DNA from: Comamonadaceae bacterium
GTDB taxonomy: Bacteria > Pseudomonadota > Gammaproteobacteria > Burkholderiales > Burkholderiaceae_C
DNA length: 23,165 bases
Direction of reading: 5' to 3'
Assembly: GCA_947469815.1 (NCBI GenBank)
Contig: CANIRI010000004.1
Coordinates: 1 to 23,165 of the forward strand
A program made the position numbers and the translations under genes. Of this stretch, positions 1-6,499 are shown one piece after another; position 1 is the first letter of the stretch, and each line of letters opens with the position of its first letter. The notes beneath the pieces are model-generated. The model saw only the letters and a list, made by a program, of their open reading frames with translations, had not been told where the DNA came from and searched no databases.

Positions 1-207
1 CTGCGCGTCCACGCCCAGCATCTGCGTTTTAGCGGCGTTCGAGTACGTCACAAAGCCGCGCTCCAGCCAGGCGCTGGAGCCCGCCAGATCGGTGCAGGCC
101 GCAGCCACCATACCGCCTGTGCAGCTCTCGGCGGTGGCCAGCATCCATTGGCGGCGCAGCAGCGTGTCCGCCACTGCCTGCACCGCTGCGGCCCATTGCG
201 CAGACAT
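1..207 (-). CDS. cinA: CinA C-terminal domain amidohydrolase (nicotinamide-nucleotide amidase), partial
   Basis: The first 69 residues of a CinA/PncC-type nicotinamide-nucleotide amidase, running off the left edge of the window. This family deamidates nicotinamide mononucleotide to nicotinate mononucleotide in pyridine nucleotide recycling. The visible part carries the family signature AESCTGG (residues 26-32), followed by a Gly/Ala-rich helix and the segment GFVTYSNAAK, both typical of the domain. It begins with the CinA C-terminal domain, so it is probably the short single-domain form and not the long form with a competence-associated N-terminal domain. The ATG overlaps the pgpA stop in a TGATG arrangement, so it is translationally coupled as the last visible gene of apaG-thiL-pgpA-cinA. 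The C-terminal half is not in the window. Confidence 0.88.
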   Translation of the reverse strand, partial: MSAQWAAAVQAVADTLLRRQWMLATAESCTGGMVAAACTDLAGSSAWLERGFVTYSNAAKTQMLGVDAQ

Positions 208-749
208 CACCAGACCCTCCACAAGGCCATCACCAGCAGCGTGCACGCCGCAGCTACCAGGTCATCGAGCATGATGGCCCAGCCCGCGCGGGTCCAGCCC
301 CAGGGCGTGGTGGCGGGGTTCTCGCCGTGGAACAAGTTGTCGGCCCAGCCCACAGGGCCGGGCTTGGCGATATCGAAAAATCGGAACAGCGCAAACGCCG
401 CCAACTGCCCCTGCCAGCCCGTCGGCATCACCAGCCACAGCACCAGCCAGAATGCCACGACTTCGTCCCACACCACGACGCTGGGATCGGCCACACCCAG
501 GTCGCGCGCGGTGACAGCGCAGGCCCAGACACCCAGCGGAATTCCCACCGCAATCACCCAGGCCCAGCTTGCGTCGTCCATCACGGGTTGCAGCGCGACA
601 AACGCCGCCCAGGCCCACAAGGTCCCGGCAGTGCCCGGCCCTTTGGGGCTCAGGCCTGAGCCAAAGCCCAGTGCCAGCAGCCGCGCCGGGTGCCGCCACA
701 TGAAACCGGCCCTAGGGCGTACCTTCACTGGTTGGAGGATGTCGTTCAT
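207..749 (-). CDS. pgpA: Phosphatidylglycerophosphatase A
   Basis: Membrane phosphatase, 180 residues, that removes the phosphate from phosphatidylglycerophosphate to give phosphatidylglycerol. The PgpA signatures are visible: GSGLSPKGPGTAGT at residues 30-43 and an acidic VWDEVVAFW motif around 93-101 expected to bind the metal. Three or four hydrophobic segments (about 45-58, 63-80, 93-110 and the C-terminus) fit an inner-membrane protein. Length matches the family (about 170-180). The ATG overlaps the thiL stop by four bases (ATGA, 746-749) and its own stop overlaps the cinA start, so the three genes are tightly coupled. The thiL-pgpA-cinA order is widespread in proteobacteria and supports the call. 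Confidence 0.93.
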   Translation of the reverse strand: MNDILQPVKVRPRAGFMWRHPARLLALGFGSGLSPKGPGTAGTLWAWAAFVALQPVMDDASWAWVIAVGIPLGVWACAVTARDLGVADPSVVVWDEVVAFWLVLWLVMPTGWQGQLAAFALFRFFDIAKPGPVGWADNLFHGENPATTPWGWTRAGWAIMLDDLVAAACTLLVMALWRVW

Positions 750-1753
750 GTTGCGCTGCTCCGCTGCATGTTGGCATCTTGCGAGAAATGGTCGAAGCTT
801 CTGCTTGTCGCCAAGGCTAGGCCTGCGCCGTCGAGCACGCGCAGGCCTGGCCGTCCGTCAATACGGCCGATGCGCTGCACCGGCGTACCGCTGGCGTGGG
901 CGGCCGCTGCAACAGCCGCAGCGTGCGCGGGTGCGGCGGTGAATACCAATTCGTAGTCGTCGCCACCGTTGAGCACGCAGTCATGTAGCAGTTGCGCATC
1001 AATGTCGCTAGTGGCCCACGGGCACGTGGCCAGCACCGCCGCATTGTCCAGTTGCGCGCCCACTGACGAGCGTTCCAGGATATGGCCCAGATCGCCCAGC
1101 AGCCCGTCGCTCACATCGGCGCAAGCGCTGGCTATGCCGCGCAGTGCCAAGCCCAGCGCCACGCGCGGAGTGGGGCGCTCCAGCCGCGCGCGACAGGCCG
1201 CTGCTGCCAGGGCGTCCAGTTGCAGCCGGCCCAGCTGGTGTTGCAGCCCCAGCGCGGCCTCACCCAATGTGCCGCTCACGTATATATCGTCTCCGGCTTG
1301 CGCGCCGCTGCGCAGCAAGGCCAGGGTGCGCGTCGGCCCCTTTGCATCGCCCGGCACTTCGCCAAACACGGTGATGCACAGGGTCAGCGGGCCGCGTGTG
1401 GTGTCGCCGCCGATGAGCTCGCAGCCATGTGCATCGGCCAGGGCCCAGAGTCCGGCGGAAAAGGGTTCTAACCACGCCGCGTCGGCAGAGGGGAGTGAAA
1501 GCGCCAAGGTGAAGGCCATTGGCCGCGCACCGCAGGCAGCCAGGTCACTGAGGTTGACCGCCAGCGCTTTGTGGCCCAGCGAATAAGGGTCTACATCGGG
1601 GAAAAAATGGCGCCCCGCTATCAGCATGTCGGTGGAAATGGCCAGTTGCATGCCGGGGGCGGTTTGTAAGATGGCGGAATCGTCGCCCACGCCCAGAACC
1701 GCGCCCGGGCTGGGGCGGGTGAAGTAGCGTTTTATCAGTTCGAATTCGCCCAT
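746..1753 (-). CDS. thiL: Thiamine-monophosphate kinase
   Basis: ATP-dependent kinase, 335 residues, that converts thiamine monophosphate to thiamine diphosphate, the last step of cofactor synthesis. The N-terminus MGEFELIKRYF and the metal/ATP motif GVGDDSAIL (residues 21-29) are diagnostic. Further family motifs are STDMLI (40-45), NLSDLAACGA (67-76), GGDTTRG (115-121) and the acidic ADVSDGLLGDL (212-222). Length equals the family norm (about 320-335). The start lies 24 bases after the apaG stop, and the 3' end overlaps pgpA by four bases, so it probably shares the apaG transcript. No TPP riboswitch is visible upstream, and there is no room for one in the 23-bp gap. Confidence 0.96.
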   Translation of the reverse strand: MGEFELIKRYFTRPSPGAVLGVGDDSAILQTAPGMQLAISTDMLIAGRHFFPDVDPYSLGHKALAVNLSDLAACGARPMAFTLALSLPSADAAWLEPFSAGLWALADAHGCELIGGDTTRGPLTLCITVFGEVPGDAKGPTRTLALLRSGAQAGDDIYVSGTLGEAALGLQHQLGRLQLDALAAAACRARLERPTPRVALGLALRGIASACADVSDGLLGDLGHILERSSVGAQLDNAAVLATCPWATSDIDAQLLHDCVLNGGDDYELVFTAAPAHAAAVAAAAHASGTPVQRIGRIDGRPGLRVLDGAGLALATSRSFDHFSQDANMQRSSAT

Positions 1754-1776
1754 CGCCGCGCCGCCTGCCGCGCGCC

Positions 1777-2175
1777 TCAGTGCAGGGTGCGGTCGCTGCC
1801 GCTGAGTGCGTCCAGCACAAAGATGGGAATGTCTGCGTCGAATTTTTCACCGTCTTCGGCCACGCAAAAATAACTGCCGTGCATGGTGCCCGTGGGCGTG
1901 CGCAGGCGGGTGCCGCTGGTGTATTCAAAGGCTTCGCCGGGTTTGAGCAGCGGCTGGTGCCCGACCACACCCAGGCCTTTGATGCGCTCGGTGTGGCCCT
2001 TGGCGTCGTTGACGCTCCAGGTGCGCGAGATCAGCTGCGCGGTCACTTGGCCGGTGTTCCGGATCGTGATGGTGTACGCAAACACATACAGGCTATCGTG
2101 CGGCATGCTTTGCTCGGGCAGGTACTGCGGATGTACCTCCACCGTAAAGTGGTAGCGGGGATTGGTTTTTGACAT
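1777..2175 (-). CDS. apaG: ApaG family protein (DUF525)
   Basis: Small cytoplasmic protein of 132 residues with one immunoglobulin-like ApaG fold. ApaG is linked in gamma-proteobacteria to Co2+ resistance and Mg2+ efflux phenotypes, but its biochemical role is not settled. Recognisable features are the N-terminal [11 protein letters not shown] region, [11 protein letters not shown] (residues 33-43), SRTWSVNDA, and the conserved C-terminal [14 protein letters not shown] (about 97-110) with [10 protein letters not shown]. It heads the apaG-thiL-pgpA-cinA run and is divergent from rpe with only 28 bases between start codons. A -10-like TAGCAT ends exactly six bases before its ATG and no good Shine-Dalgarno is present, so the message may be leaderless. 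Confidence 0.95.
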   Translation of the reverse strand: MSKTNPRYHFTVEVHPQYLPEQSMPHDSLYVFAYTITIRNTGQVTAQLISRTWSVNDAKGHTERIKGLGVVGHQPLLKPGEAFEYTSGTRLRTPTGTMHGSYFCVAEDGEKFDADIPIFVLDALSGSDRTLH

Positions 2176-2204
2176 CCGCCGATGCTACGGCGAAAATGCC
2201 CCCA
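2169..2204 (+). promoter_or_regulatory. Sigma-70 promoter of rpe, overlapping the apaG start
   Basis: A perfect -35 TTGACA (2169-2174), a 17-base spacer and a -10-like GAAAAT (2192-2197). Initiation seven bases downstream would fall on position 2204, the A of the rpe ATG, predicting a leaderless mRNA. The -35 box covers the apaG start codon on the other strand. On the minus strand, TAGCAT (2187-2182) is placed the same way for apaG, initiating at 2175, though no good minus-strand -35 is seen. Confidence 0.6.
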
Positions 2205-2881
2205 TGACTTACCGCATCGCCCCCTCCATACTTTCCGCCGACTTTGCCCGCCTGGGTCAGGAGGTCCAGTCCGTCATCGCCGCCGGTGCCGACTGGATCC
2301 ACTTTGACGTGATGGACAACCATTACGTGCCCAATCTGACCTTCGGCCCCATGGTCTGCCAGGCGCTCAAGCCGCACGCCAAAACCGCAGCGGGCCAGGC
2401 GGTTCCGATCGATGTGCATTTGATGGTGCAACCGGTCGACGCCCTGGCGGCTGCTTTTGCGCAGGCGGGGGCCGACCTGATCAGCTTCCACCCCGACGCC
2501 AGCGGCCATGTGCACCGCAGCATCCAGGCCATCAAGGCGCAAGGTGTTCAGGCCGGACTGGTGTTCAATCCGGCCCAGCCCCTGGACGTGCTGGATTGGG
2601 TGATTGAAGACATCGATTTGATTCTGATCATGAGCGTCAACCCTGGTTTTGGCGGCCAGGGGTTTATTGATTCCGCGCTGCGCAAAGTCGAGGCCGCGCG
2701 TCAACGCATACGTGCCAGCGGCAAGGACATCCGCCTGGAGGTGGACGGCGGTATCAAGGTGGACAACATCCGCCGCGTGGCCGATGCCGGGGCCGACACT
2801 TTTGTCGCGGGCAGCGCCATCTTCGGCAAGCCCGACTACAAGGCGGTGGTGGACCAGATGCGGGCGGCGCTCGCCGCGTAA
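2204..2881 (+). CDS. rpe: Ribulose-phosphate 3-epimerase
   Basis: Interconverts D-ribulose 5-phosphate and D-xylulose 5-phosphate in the pentose phosphate pathway (and the Calvin cycle where present). A 225-residue TIM barrel of normal length. Motifs: [13 protein letters not shown] (6-18), [19 protein letters not shown] (31-49), VHLMV (71-75), [10 protein letters not shown] (143-152), VDGGI (180-184) and AGSAIFG (202-208). Expected metal ligands H33, D35, H72 and D181 are present, with D35 and D181 the usual acid-base pair. The ATG at 2204 is chosen because family homology starts there; an in-frame GTG-type start further upstream (2162) would add 14 unrelated residues and overlap the promoter. 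It is convergent with the FIST gene. Confidence 0.97.
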   Translation: MTYRIAPSILSADFARLGQEVQSVIAAGADWIHFDVMDNHYVPNLTFGPMVCQALKPHAKTAAGQAVPIDVHLMVQPVDALAAAFAQAGADLISFHPDASGHVHRSIQAIKAQGVQAGLVFNPAQPLDVLDWVIEDIDLILIMSVNPGFGGQGFIDSALRKVEAARQRIRASGKDIRLEVDGGIKVDNIRRVADAGADTFVAGSAIFGKPDYKAVVDQMRAALAA

Positions 2882-2899
2882 GCGGTCTGGCGGGCCGCT
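2881..2899. terminator. Stop-to-stop hairpin between rpe and the FIST gene
   Basis: AGCGGTC (2881-2887), loop TGGCG, GGCCGCT (2893-2899): a seven-pair stem (one G-U on the plus strand) occupying the whole gap between the convergent stop codons of rpe and the FIST gene. There is no T-run on either side, so it may be only a weak bidirectional terminator or a 3'-end stabiliser. Confidence 0.35.
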
Positions 2900-4166
2900 A
2901 ATCCACGCTGGCGGTGAAAACCGTCAGCACGCCGGTAAACGCGTAGAGGTGCTCATAGGCCACTTCACCACTGGCAAAAAACCCGACCAAGGGCACATCG
3001 CCCAGCGCTTGGCGCACGATCTGCATCTCAGCGTGCGGCCAGCCGAAATGCGCGCCGCCACGGCCCACGCAACTCACGTACACGGCCCCGACGATGTGTT
3101 TGCGCTCGGCGGTAGGCGTCACGGAGGTAGCTGGCGTTCCATCGACAGCGGCATATTCCAGTTCGGCCGGCTCCAGTTCTTCGCGGATTTCGGCGCAGAT
3201 GCGCATCAGGTCGGAGCGCGCGGTTTCGGAATTACGGCGGCAAAACGCCAGTTGCAAGCCCGGTCGCACCGCGTCACCCACGGCGATGGCGCGCCGCCCC
3301 GGGTCCAGGCCGATGATCTGGCGCACCTGGGTTTCGTTGCCCAGGTTGCCGGTCAGGCGCACCGCCGCATTCGCCGCGCCGGTGCGCGGTGCCGCCAGGC
3401 CCACCAGCGTGGCGCGCACGGCGCTGAGTGCCGCCTCGGGTTGGTCCAGGCTGACTTTCAAATCGGCCAGCAGCGTGTCCAGGGCCGGTTGGTCGTCCAG
3501 CGCGATCACCACGTTATCCCGCGCTTCGGTCACCACCCGCACTTTGGACACCGGTTTGCAGCCCTGGGTCACACGCGAAATCAAATCCACCTGCGGCCCA
3601 AAGGCCACGCCGCTCATACCGCCGCTGAACACGCCTTTGCTGCGCCCTTGGCCCGGCAGCGTGCCGTCGCCGGACAGCGCAAATTGCACGCTGCGGCCAC
3701 GGCTGCTGGACAGCCCGCCAAACAGGTAGCCGCTTTCGGTGCGCCGCGCCATGTCGCCCAGCAGCTCGGTGACATCGGGCGTTGACGGATCCACATGCAG
3801 CAGCGCGGTTTGCGACTCAAACCCCAGATTCAGCGGTGAGACACCGGAGAACACGCGGAACTGGTCGCTGGGGATTTCCAGCAGCATGACCGCCAGCGCC
3901 GGTTCGTCGAAATACTCCACATTGGTTGCGGCAATGCCAACGCCCACGGTACCGGCCCAGTCGGTGACAGCCGGTAGCTCGGCACCGAGGTAGTCCAGGA
4001 TGTCCTGCGCCACATCGACATAGTCGTCGGTGATGTACAGCAACCCCAGGTTGGGTGCGCCGGCGTGCTGGCCATCTGCCATCTGGGCGCGCAATTGCGC
4101 CAGCACCAGCGCGGCTGCGCCATGCCACTGCGGGTGCGTGGCGTGGGCAAAAGGGAAATTTTTCAT
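2898..4166 (-). CDS. FIST-domain sensory protein
   Basis: A 422-residue cytoplasmic protein with FIST N and FIST C domains, a predicted small-ligand (possibly amino-acid) sensing module usually attached to or encoded beside signal-transduction proteins. Visible features are LGLLYITDDYVDVAQDIL near the N-terminus, GTVGVGIAATNVEYFDEPALAVMLLE (FIST N), GYLFGGLSSSRG near the middle, and a C-terminal FIST C block with CVGRGGAHFG (about 366-375) and VGFFASGEVA (about 394-403). No transmembrane helix, GGDEF, kinase or receiver domain is present, so any output partner is encoded elsewhere. The start MKNFPF at 4166 is preferred over the upstream in-frame ATG at 4238, which would overlap the PhaM-like gene by 62 bases. 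It begins ten bases after that gene's stop, so the two are probably co-transcribed. Ligand and partner are unknown. Confidence 0.85.
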   Translation of the reverse strand: MKNFPFAHATHPQWHGAAALVLAQLRAQMADGQHAGAPNLGLLYITDDYVDVAQDILDYLGAELPAVTDWAGTVGVGIAATNVEYFDEPALAVMLLEIPSDQFRVFSGVSPLNLGFESQTALLHVDPSTPDVTELLGDMARRTESGYLFGGLSSSRGRSVQFALSGDGTLPGQGRSKGVFSGGMSGVAFGPQVDLISRVTQGCKPVSKVRVVTEARDNVVIALDDQPALDTLLADLKVSLDQPEAALSAVRATLVGLAAPRTGAANAAVRLTGNLGNETQVRQIIGLDPGRRAIAVGDAVRPGLQLAFCRRNSETARSDLMRICAEIREELEPAELEYAAVDGTPATSVTPTAERKHIVGAVYVSCVGRGGAHFGWPHAEMQIVRQALGDVPLVGFFASGEVAYEHLYAFTGVLTVFTASVD

Positions 4167-4176
4167 GCGGGGCCGC

Positions 4177-4797
4177 TCAGCTGCGCTTGCGTGCGCGTGA
4201 GGGCGCGGTCTTTTTGGCGGCGGGGCGGGTTGCGGCACGGGTAACGGCAGTTTTTCGGGCGGTTTTTTTCGCGGGCGGGGCTGCCTTAGGGGCGGCCTGG
4301 CTGGCTGCGTTACCCACGTCTTTGAGGGCGGTGGCGGCGATGTTTTGAAATTGCTGGGTTAGCGCATTCCACATCTGCATGGGGTCTACGGCGGGGCCGG
4401 CCGGTTTGGCCTCGGGCGCGGCAGCACTTTGGTCCGGCGCCGCTGATGGCGCCGCCGGCGCTGCGCCTTGGCCGGCACCTCCAAACGCGCTGGGCATTTG
4501 GAAATTCATGCTTTTCAGCGTGGCCAGGGTCATTTTCTGCACCTCCAGCGCCTGTATGGTGGCCGCCAGCGCGCGGGTGTTTTGTTCCAGCCAGAACTGC
4601 ACGGTCTTCAGTTCGCCGATGCGCTTGTCCAAATCTTCCGCGCTCATGGTCGGGGTGAACCACTGGTTGAACGCGGCGCTGGCCGGGCTGGACGCGTTGC
4701 TGGCCTGCGCGGCACCTTTGCTCAGGCCCTGCAAAAAGTCAAAACCGGGAACAAATTTGCCAAAGCCCATGGGGTCGTTGGTATTGGGTGAGGTCAT
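4177..4797 (-). CDS. phaM: PhaM-like polyhydroxyalkanoate granule regulatory protein
   Basis: A 206-residue protein resembling PhaM of Cupriavidus necator, which binds the PHB synthase and DNA and helps anchor and distribute PHB granules. The family core is clear at residues 50-99: TMSAEDLDKRIGELKTVQFW followed by helical EQNTRALAATIQALEVQKMT and LKSMNF. An Ala/Pro-rich linker follows (about 103-165), then a basic tail (171-206) rich in AAKK/TARK motifs like histone H1, suited to DNA binding. The N-terminal GFDFLQGL is also typical. It is shorter than the C. necator protein (about 260 residues as I recall). A Shine-Dalgarno TTTTGGAG lies six bases before the ATG. It leads a two-gene unit with the FIST protein. 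Confidence 0.8.
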   Translation of the reverse strand: MTSPNTNDPMGFGKFVPGFDFLQGLSKGAAQASNASSPASAAFNQWFTPTMSAEDLDKRIGELKTVQFWLEQNTRALAATIQALEVQKMTLATLKSMNFQMPSAFGGAGQGAAPAAPSAAPDQSAAAPEAKPAGPAVDPMQMWNALTQQFQNIAATALKDVGNAASQAAPKAAPPAKKTARKTAVTRAATRPAAKKTAPSRARKRS

Positions 4798-4853
4798 GGC
4801 GGCTCCAAAAGTCGTGCCCTGCGGTTGTAACAGCTTACGGCCCGGGCCCTGTT

Positions 4854-5327
4854 TCAGTGGTCGTGCTGGTGCGCCCCCTGACCCGCCGGTGCGGCGCTCA
4901 GAACGGGCACGCGCAAGTCCTGGGTACTTTGCACGCCCTTGCTGTCACGCAGGGTCAGCGTGATGGGAATGGTTGTGTCCTTTTGCAAGGGCAGTTTCAA
5001 GTCCATCAGCATCAGGTGGTAGCCGCCGGGTTTGAGCTGCACCGCTTTGCCGGCGGGCAGTTCCAGCCCTTTGGCCAAGGGGCGCATGCGCATCACCTCG
5101 CCGTCCATCTTCATCTCATGGACTTCGGCCACGCCAGCCACGGGCGTGCTGACGCTGACCAGGGTGCTAGCGGCCGGGGCGGTGATTTGCATGAAAGCAC
5201 CGGTGGCTTTTTGGCCTTGCACGGTGGCGCGCACCCAGGCGTTTTTCACCTCGACGGTTTGTGCCTGAGCGCCGCCGGCCAGCACCATGGCGAACAGGAG
5301 GCAAAAGATTCGGGAAATAGAGTTCAT
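4854..5327 (-). CDS. Periplasmic copper chaperone, PCu(A)C family
   Basis: A 157-residue secreted copper(I)-binding protein of the PCu(A)C family (DUF461), which delivers copper to the CuA or CuB site of cytochrome oxidases. A signal peptide covers residues 1-23, cleaving after AQA. Copper ligands of the family pattern are visible: H70 in EVHEMKM, M81 in MRMRPL, and H104 and M106 in GGYHLMLMDL. The short His-rich tail GAHQHDH could add a metal site. The start at 5327 (MNSISR) is chosen because AAGGA sits a few bases upstream and the signal peptide begins there; an in-frame ATG at 5345 adds only six residues. It follows the YcnI-like gene by 30 bases in a copper-related unit. Confidence 0.92.
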   Translation of the reverse strand: MNSISRIFCLLFAMVLAGGAQAQTVEVKNAWVRATVQGQKATGAFMQITAPAASTLVSVSTPVAGVAEVHEMKMDGEVMRMRPLAKGLELPAGKAVQLKPGGYHLMLMDLKLPLQKDTTIPITLTLRDSKGVQSTQDLRVPVLSAAPAGQGAHQHDH

Positions 5328-5357
5328 GGGGAGTCCTTGGATCAATGGGGGTTCGGG

Positions 5358-5894
5358 TTAATGGCTGTGGCCCGTGCCGCTTTGGATGTCCAGCACTTCT
5401 AGCAAGGCCGCAGGGGACGCCATGCCGTGTGTTGACGTGCCGCTGGCGGGAATTTCGCTCCAGTCCAGACTGCCGTTGGCGCATTGCTGCAGCACTTTGA
5501 ACCACAGCGGCCCGGGTCGCTTGGGGGTGGTGCCACGCAGCACGAACTCATCGTAGTAGGCCGAGGGTAAAGCGTCCTGTGCGGTGTTAGCCGTCCAGGT
5601 GATGGACTGCACGCCTTCGGTAAAGGTTGTGCCGTGCAGGGTGTAGGGCTGTGCCAGCGGGCCGGTCTGTGTGCGCAGCGTCCAACCCGGCTTGGGCATG
5701 GGTTGAGCGGCATTAAAGCCCTCTGGAATCAGCACCCGCAGCGTGGTGGTGGCCTCTGTGCCGCAGCCATGGCCCACCCGCAAAGCGGCGCGGTAGCTGC
5801 TGCCAGCGGCGGCAGCCGGATCGAGCAGCACCACATGGGCTTGGGTAAAGCTTGTGAGTAAAAACAGAGAGAAAGCAAAGGCATATTTTTTCAT
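5358..5894 (-). CDS. YcnI-like DUF1775 copper-binding protein
   Basis: A 178-residue exported protein of the DUF1775/YcnI family, which binds Cu(II) at the bacterial cell surface or periplasm. Signal peptide residues 1-19 (MKKYAF...TQA) end immediately before H20, so cleavage would expose an N-terminal histidine, as required for the mono-histidine brace copper site known from Bacillus subtilis YcnI. Other family marks are LRVGHGCGTEATTTLRVLIPEG (here about 37-58), WTLRTQTG, and PLWFKVLQQCANG with the conserved Trp and Cys near 145-155. The C-terminus ends SGTGHSH. The ATG at 5894 is preferred to upstream in-frame starts because it opens the signal peptide. Its neighbours, PCu(A)C and DUF2946, are typical partners of this family in Burkholderiales. 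Confidence 0.9.
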   Translation of the reverse strand: MKKYAFAFSLFLLTSFTQAHVVLLDPAAAAGSSYRAALRVGHGCGTEATTTLRVLIPEGFNAAQPMPKPGWTLRTQTGPLAQPYTLHGTTFTEGVQSITWTANTAQDALPSAYYDEFVLRGTTPKRPGPLWFKVLQQCANGSLDWSEIPASGTSTHGMASPAALLEVLDIQSGTGHSH

Positions 5895-6010
5895 GGGGTA
5901 TCCATCATGTACGGGTGGGGATGGGCCGCGCCGGGCGGCAGCATCCAAAAGTGTTCGGGAAAGTGGGCTGGCCGCAGCGGGATCTACCGCCGCAGTGCCG
6001 GTTGCGACCG

Positions 6011-6397
6011 TCAGACGGCAGGCGGGCCGCGTGCCGGGGCGGGTCCGGCATGGCGGCGGTGCAGCGCAGGGGTGGCCGCAGCCCGCGTGAACGGGCTGGC
6101 GCTGTCGACATGCGGTAGCGGCGCGGGTGCTGCGCTTACCAGTGCTGCACCGCCCAAACACAGCACACAATGCCAGCCGACGTGGGGTGGTTCAGCGGGC
6201 GGGGCGGTGTTCTGGTCTGCAGGCGGCTGCACACCCAGCGCCGAACAGATTTGGTGCAGTGGGGCATCGGCAGGATCAGCGGCCAAGGCGGGCGTGATAA
6301 CTGCAGCCGCCAGTGACAGCGCCCACCAGGCCAACACCCCCACCATCAACGCACGGGCGCGGCGCAGGTGGTGGAACAGTGAGGGGGTAGGGGACAT
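6011..6397 (-). CDS. DUF2946-like small membrane or exported protein
   Basis: A 128-residue protein with a basic N-terminus, one hydrophobic segment (about 17-38) ending in a possible signal-peptidase site (ALA-AD), and a central GWHCVLCLGG motif. The C-x-x-C with a preceding His, the overall length and the C-terminal ARGPPAV match DUF2946 proteins, which in proteobacteria sit beside YcnI/PCu(A)C genes and are thought to take part in copper uptake or handling. No enzymatic function is known. It is the first gene of the minus-strand copper set, 116 bases upstream of the YcnI-like gene. No strong Shine-Dalgarno is seen at the chosen ATG; an alternative start at residue 18 (6346) would place it just before the hydrophobic segment. 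Confidence 0.72.
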   Translation of the reverse strand: MSPTPSLFHHLRRARALMVGVLAWWALSLAAAVITPALAADPADAPLHQICSALGVQPPADQNTAPPAEPPHVGWHCVLCLGGAALVSAAPAPLPHVDSASPFTRAAATPALHRRHAGPAPARGPPAV

Positions 6398-6450
6398 GCT
6401 TGTGAGAAGGTCGGCTGCTATCCTACTCCGATGATGCAGTACACCTTTTT

Positions 6451-6471
6451 GTCAGCAACAAGTTTGCTGAC
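6451..6471. promoter_or_regulatory. Perfect 8-5-8 inverted repeat (candidate operator)
   Basis: GTCAGCAA (6451-6458) and TTGCTGAC (6464-6471) are exact reverse complements around the spacer CAAGT. The dyad lies in the 102-bp gap between the divergent DUF2946 and DUF3108 genes, 54-74 bases before the DUF2946 start and 29 bases before the DUF3108 start. The position suits an operator for the copper set, the DUF3108 gene or both. The binding protein is unknown. Confidence 0.5.
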
Positions 6472-6499
6472 CTTGATCCGCGCGCAGTGAGCAGGGCCT

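Noticed and set aside
1754..1776. TPP riboswitch before thiL
   Set aside because: The gap is only 23 bases and lacks the conserved THI-box sequences.
2093..2704. Minus-strand frame across rpe
   Set aside because: Shadow frame opposite conserved rpe codons.
4834..4850. GC-rich self-complementary GGCCCGGGCCC after the PCu(A)C gene as a terminator
   Set aside because: No room for a loop and no T-run on the minus strand.
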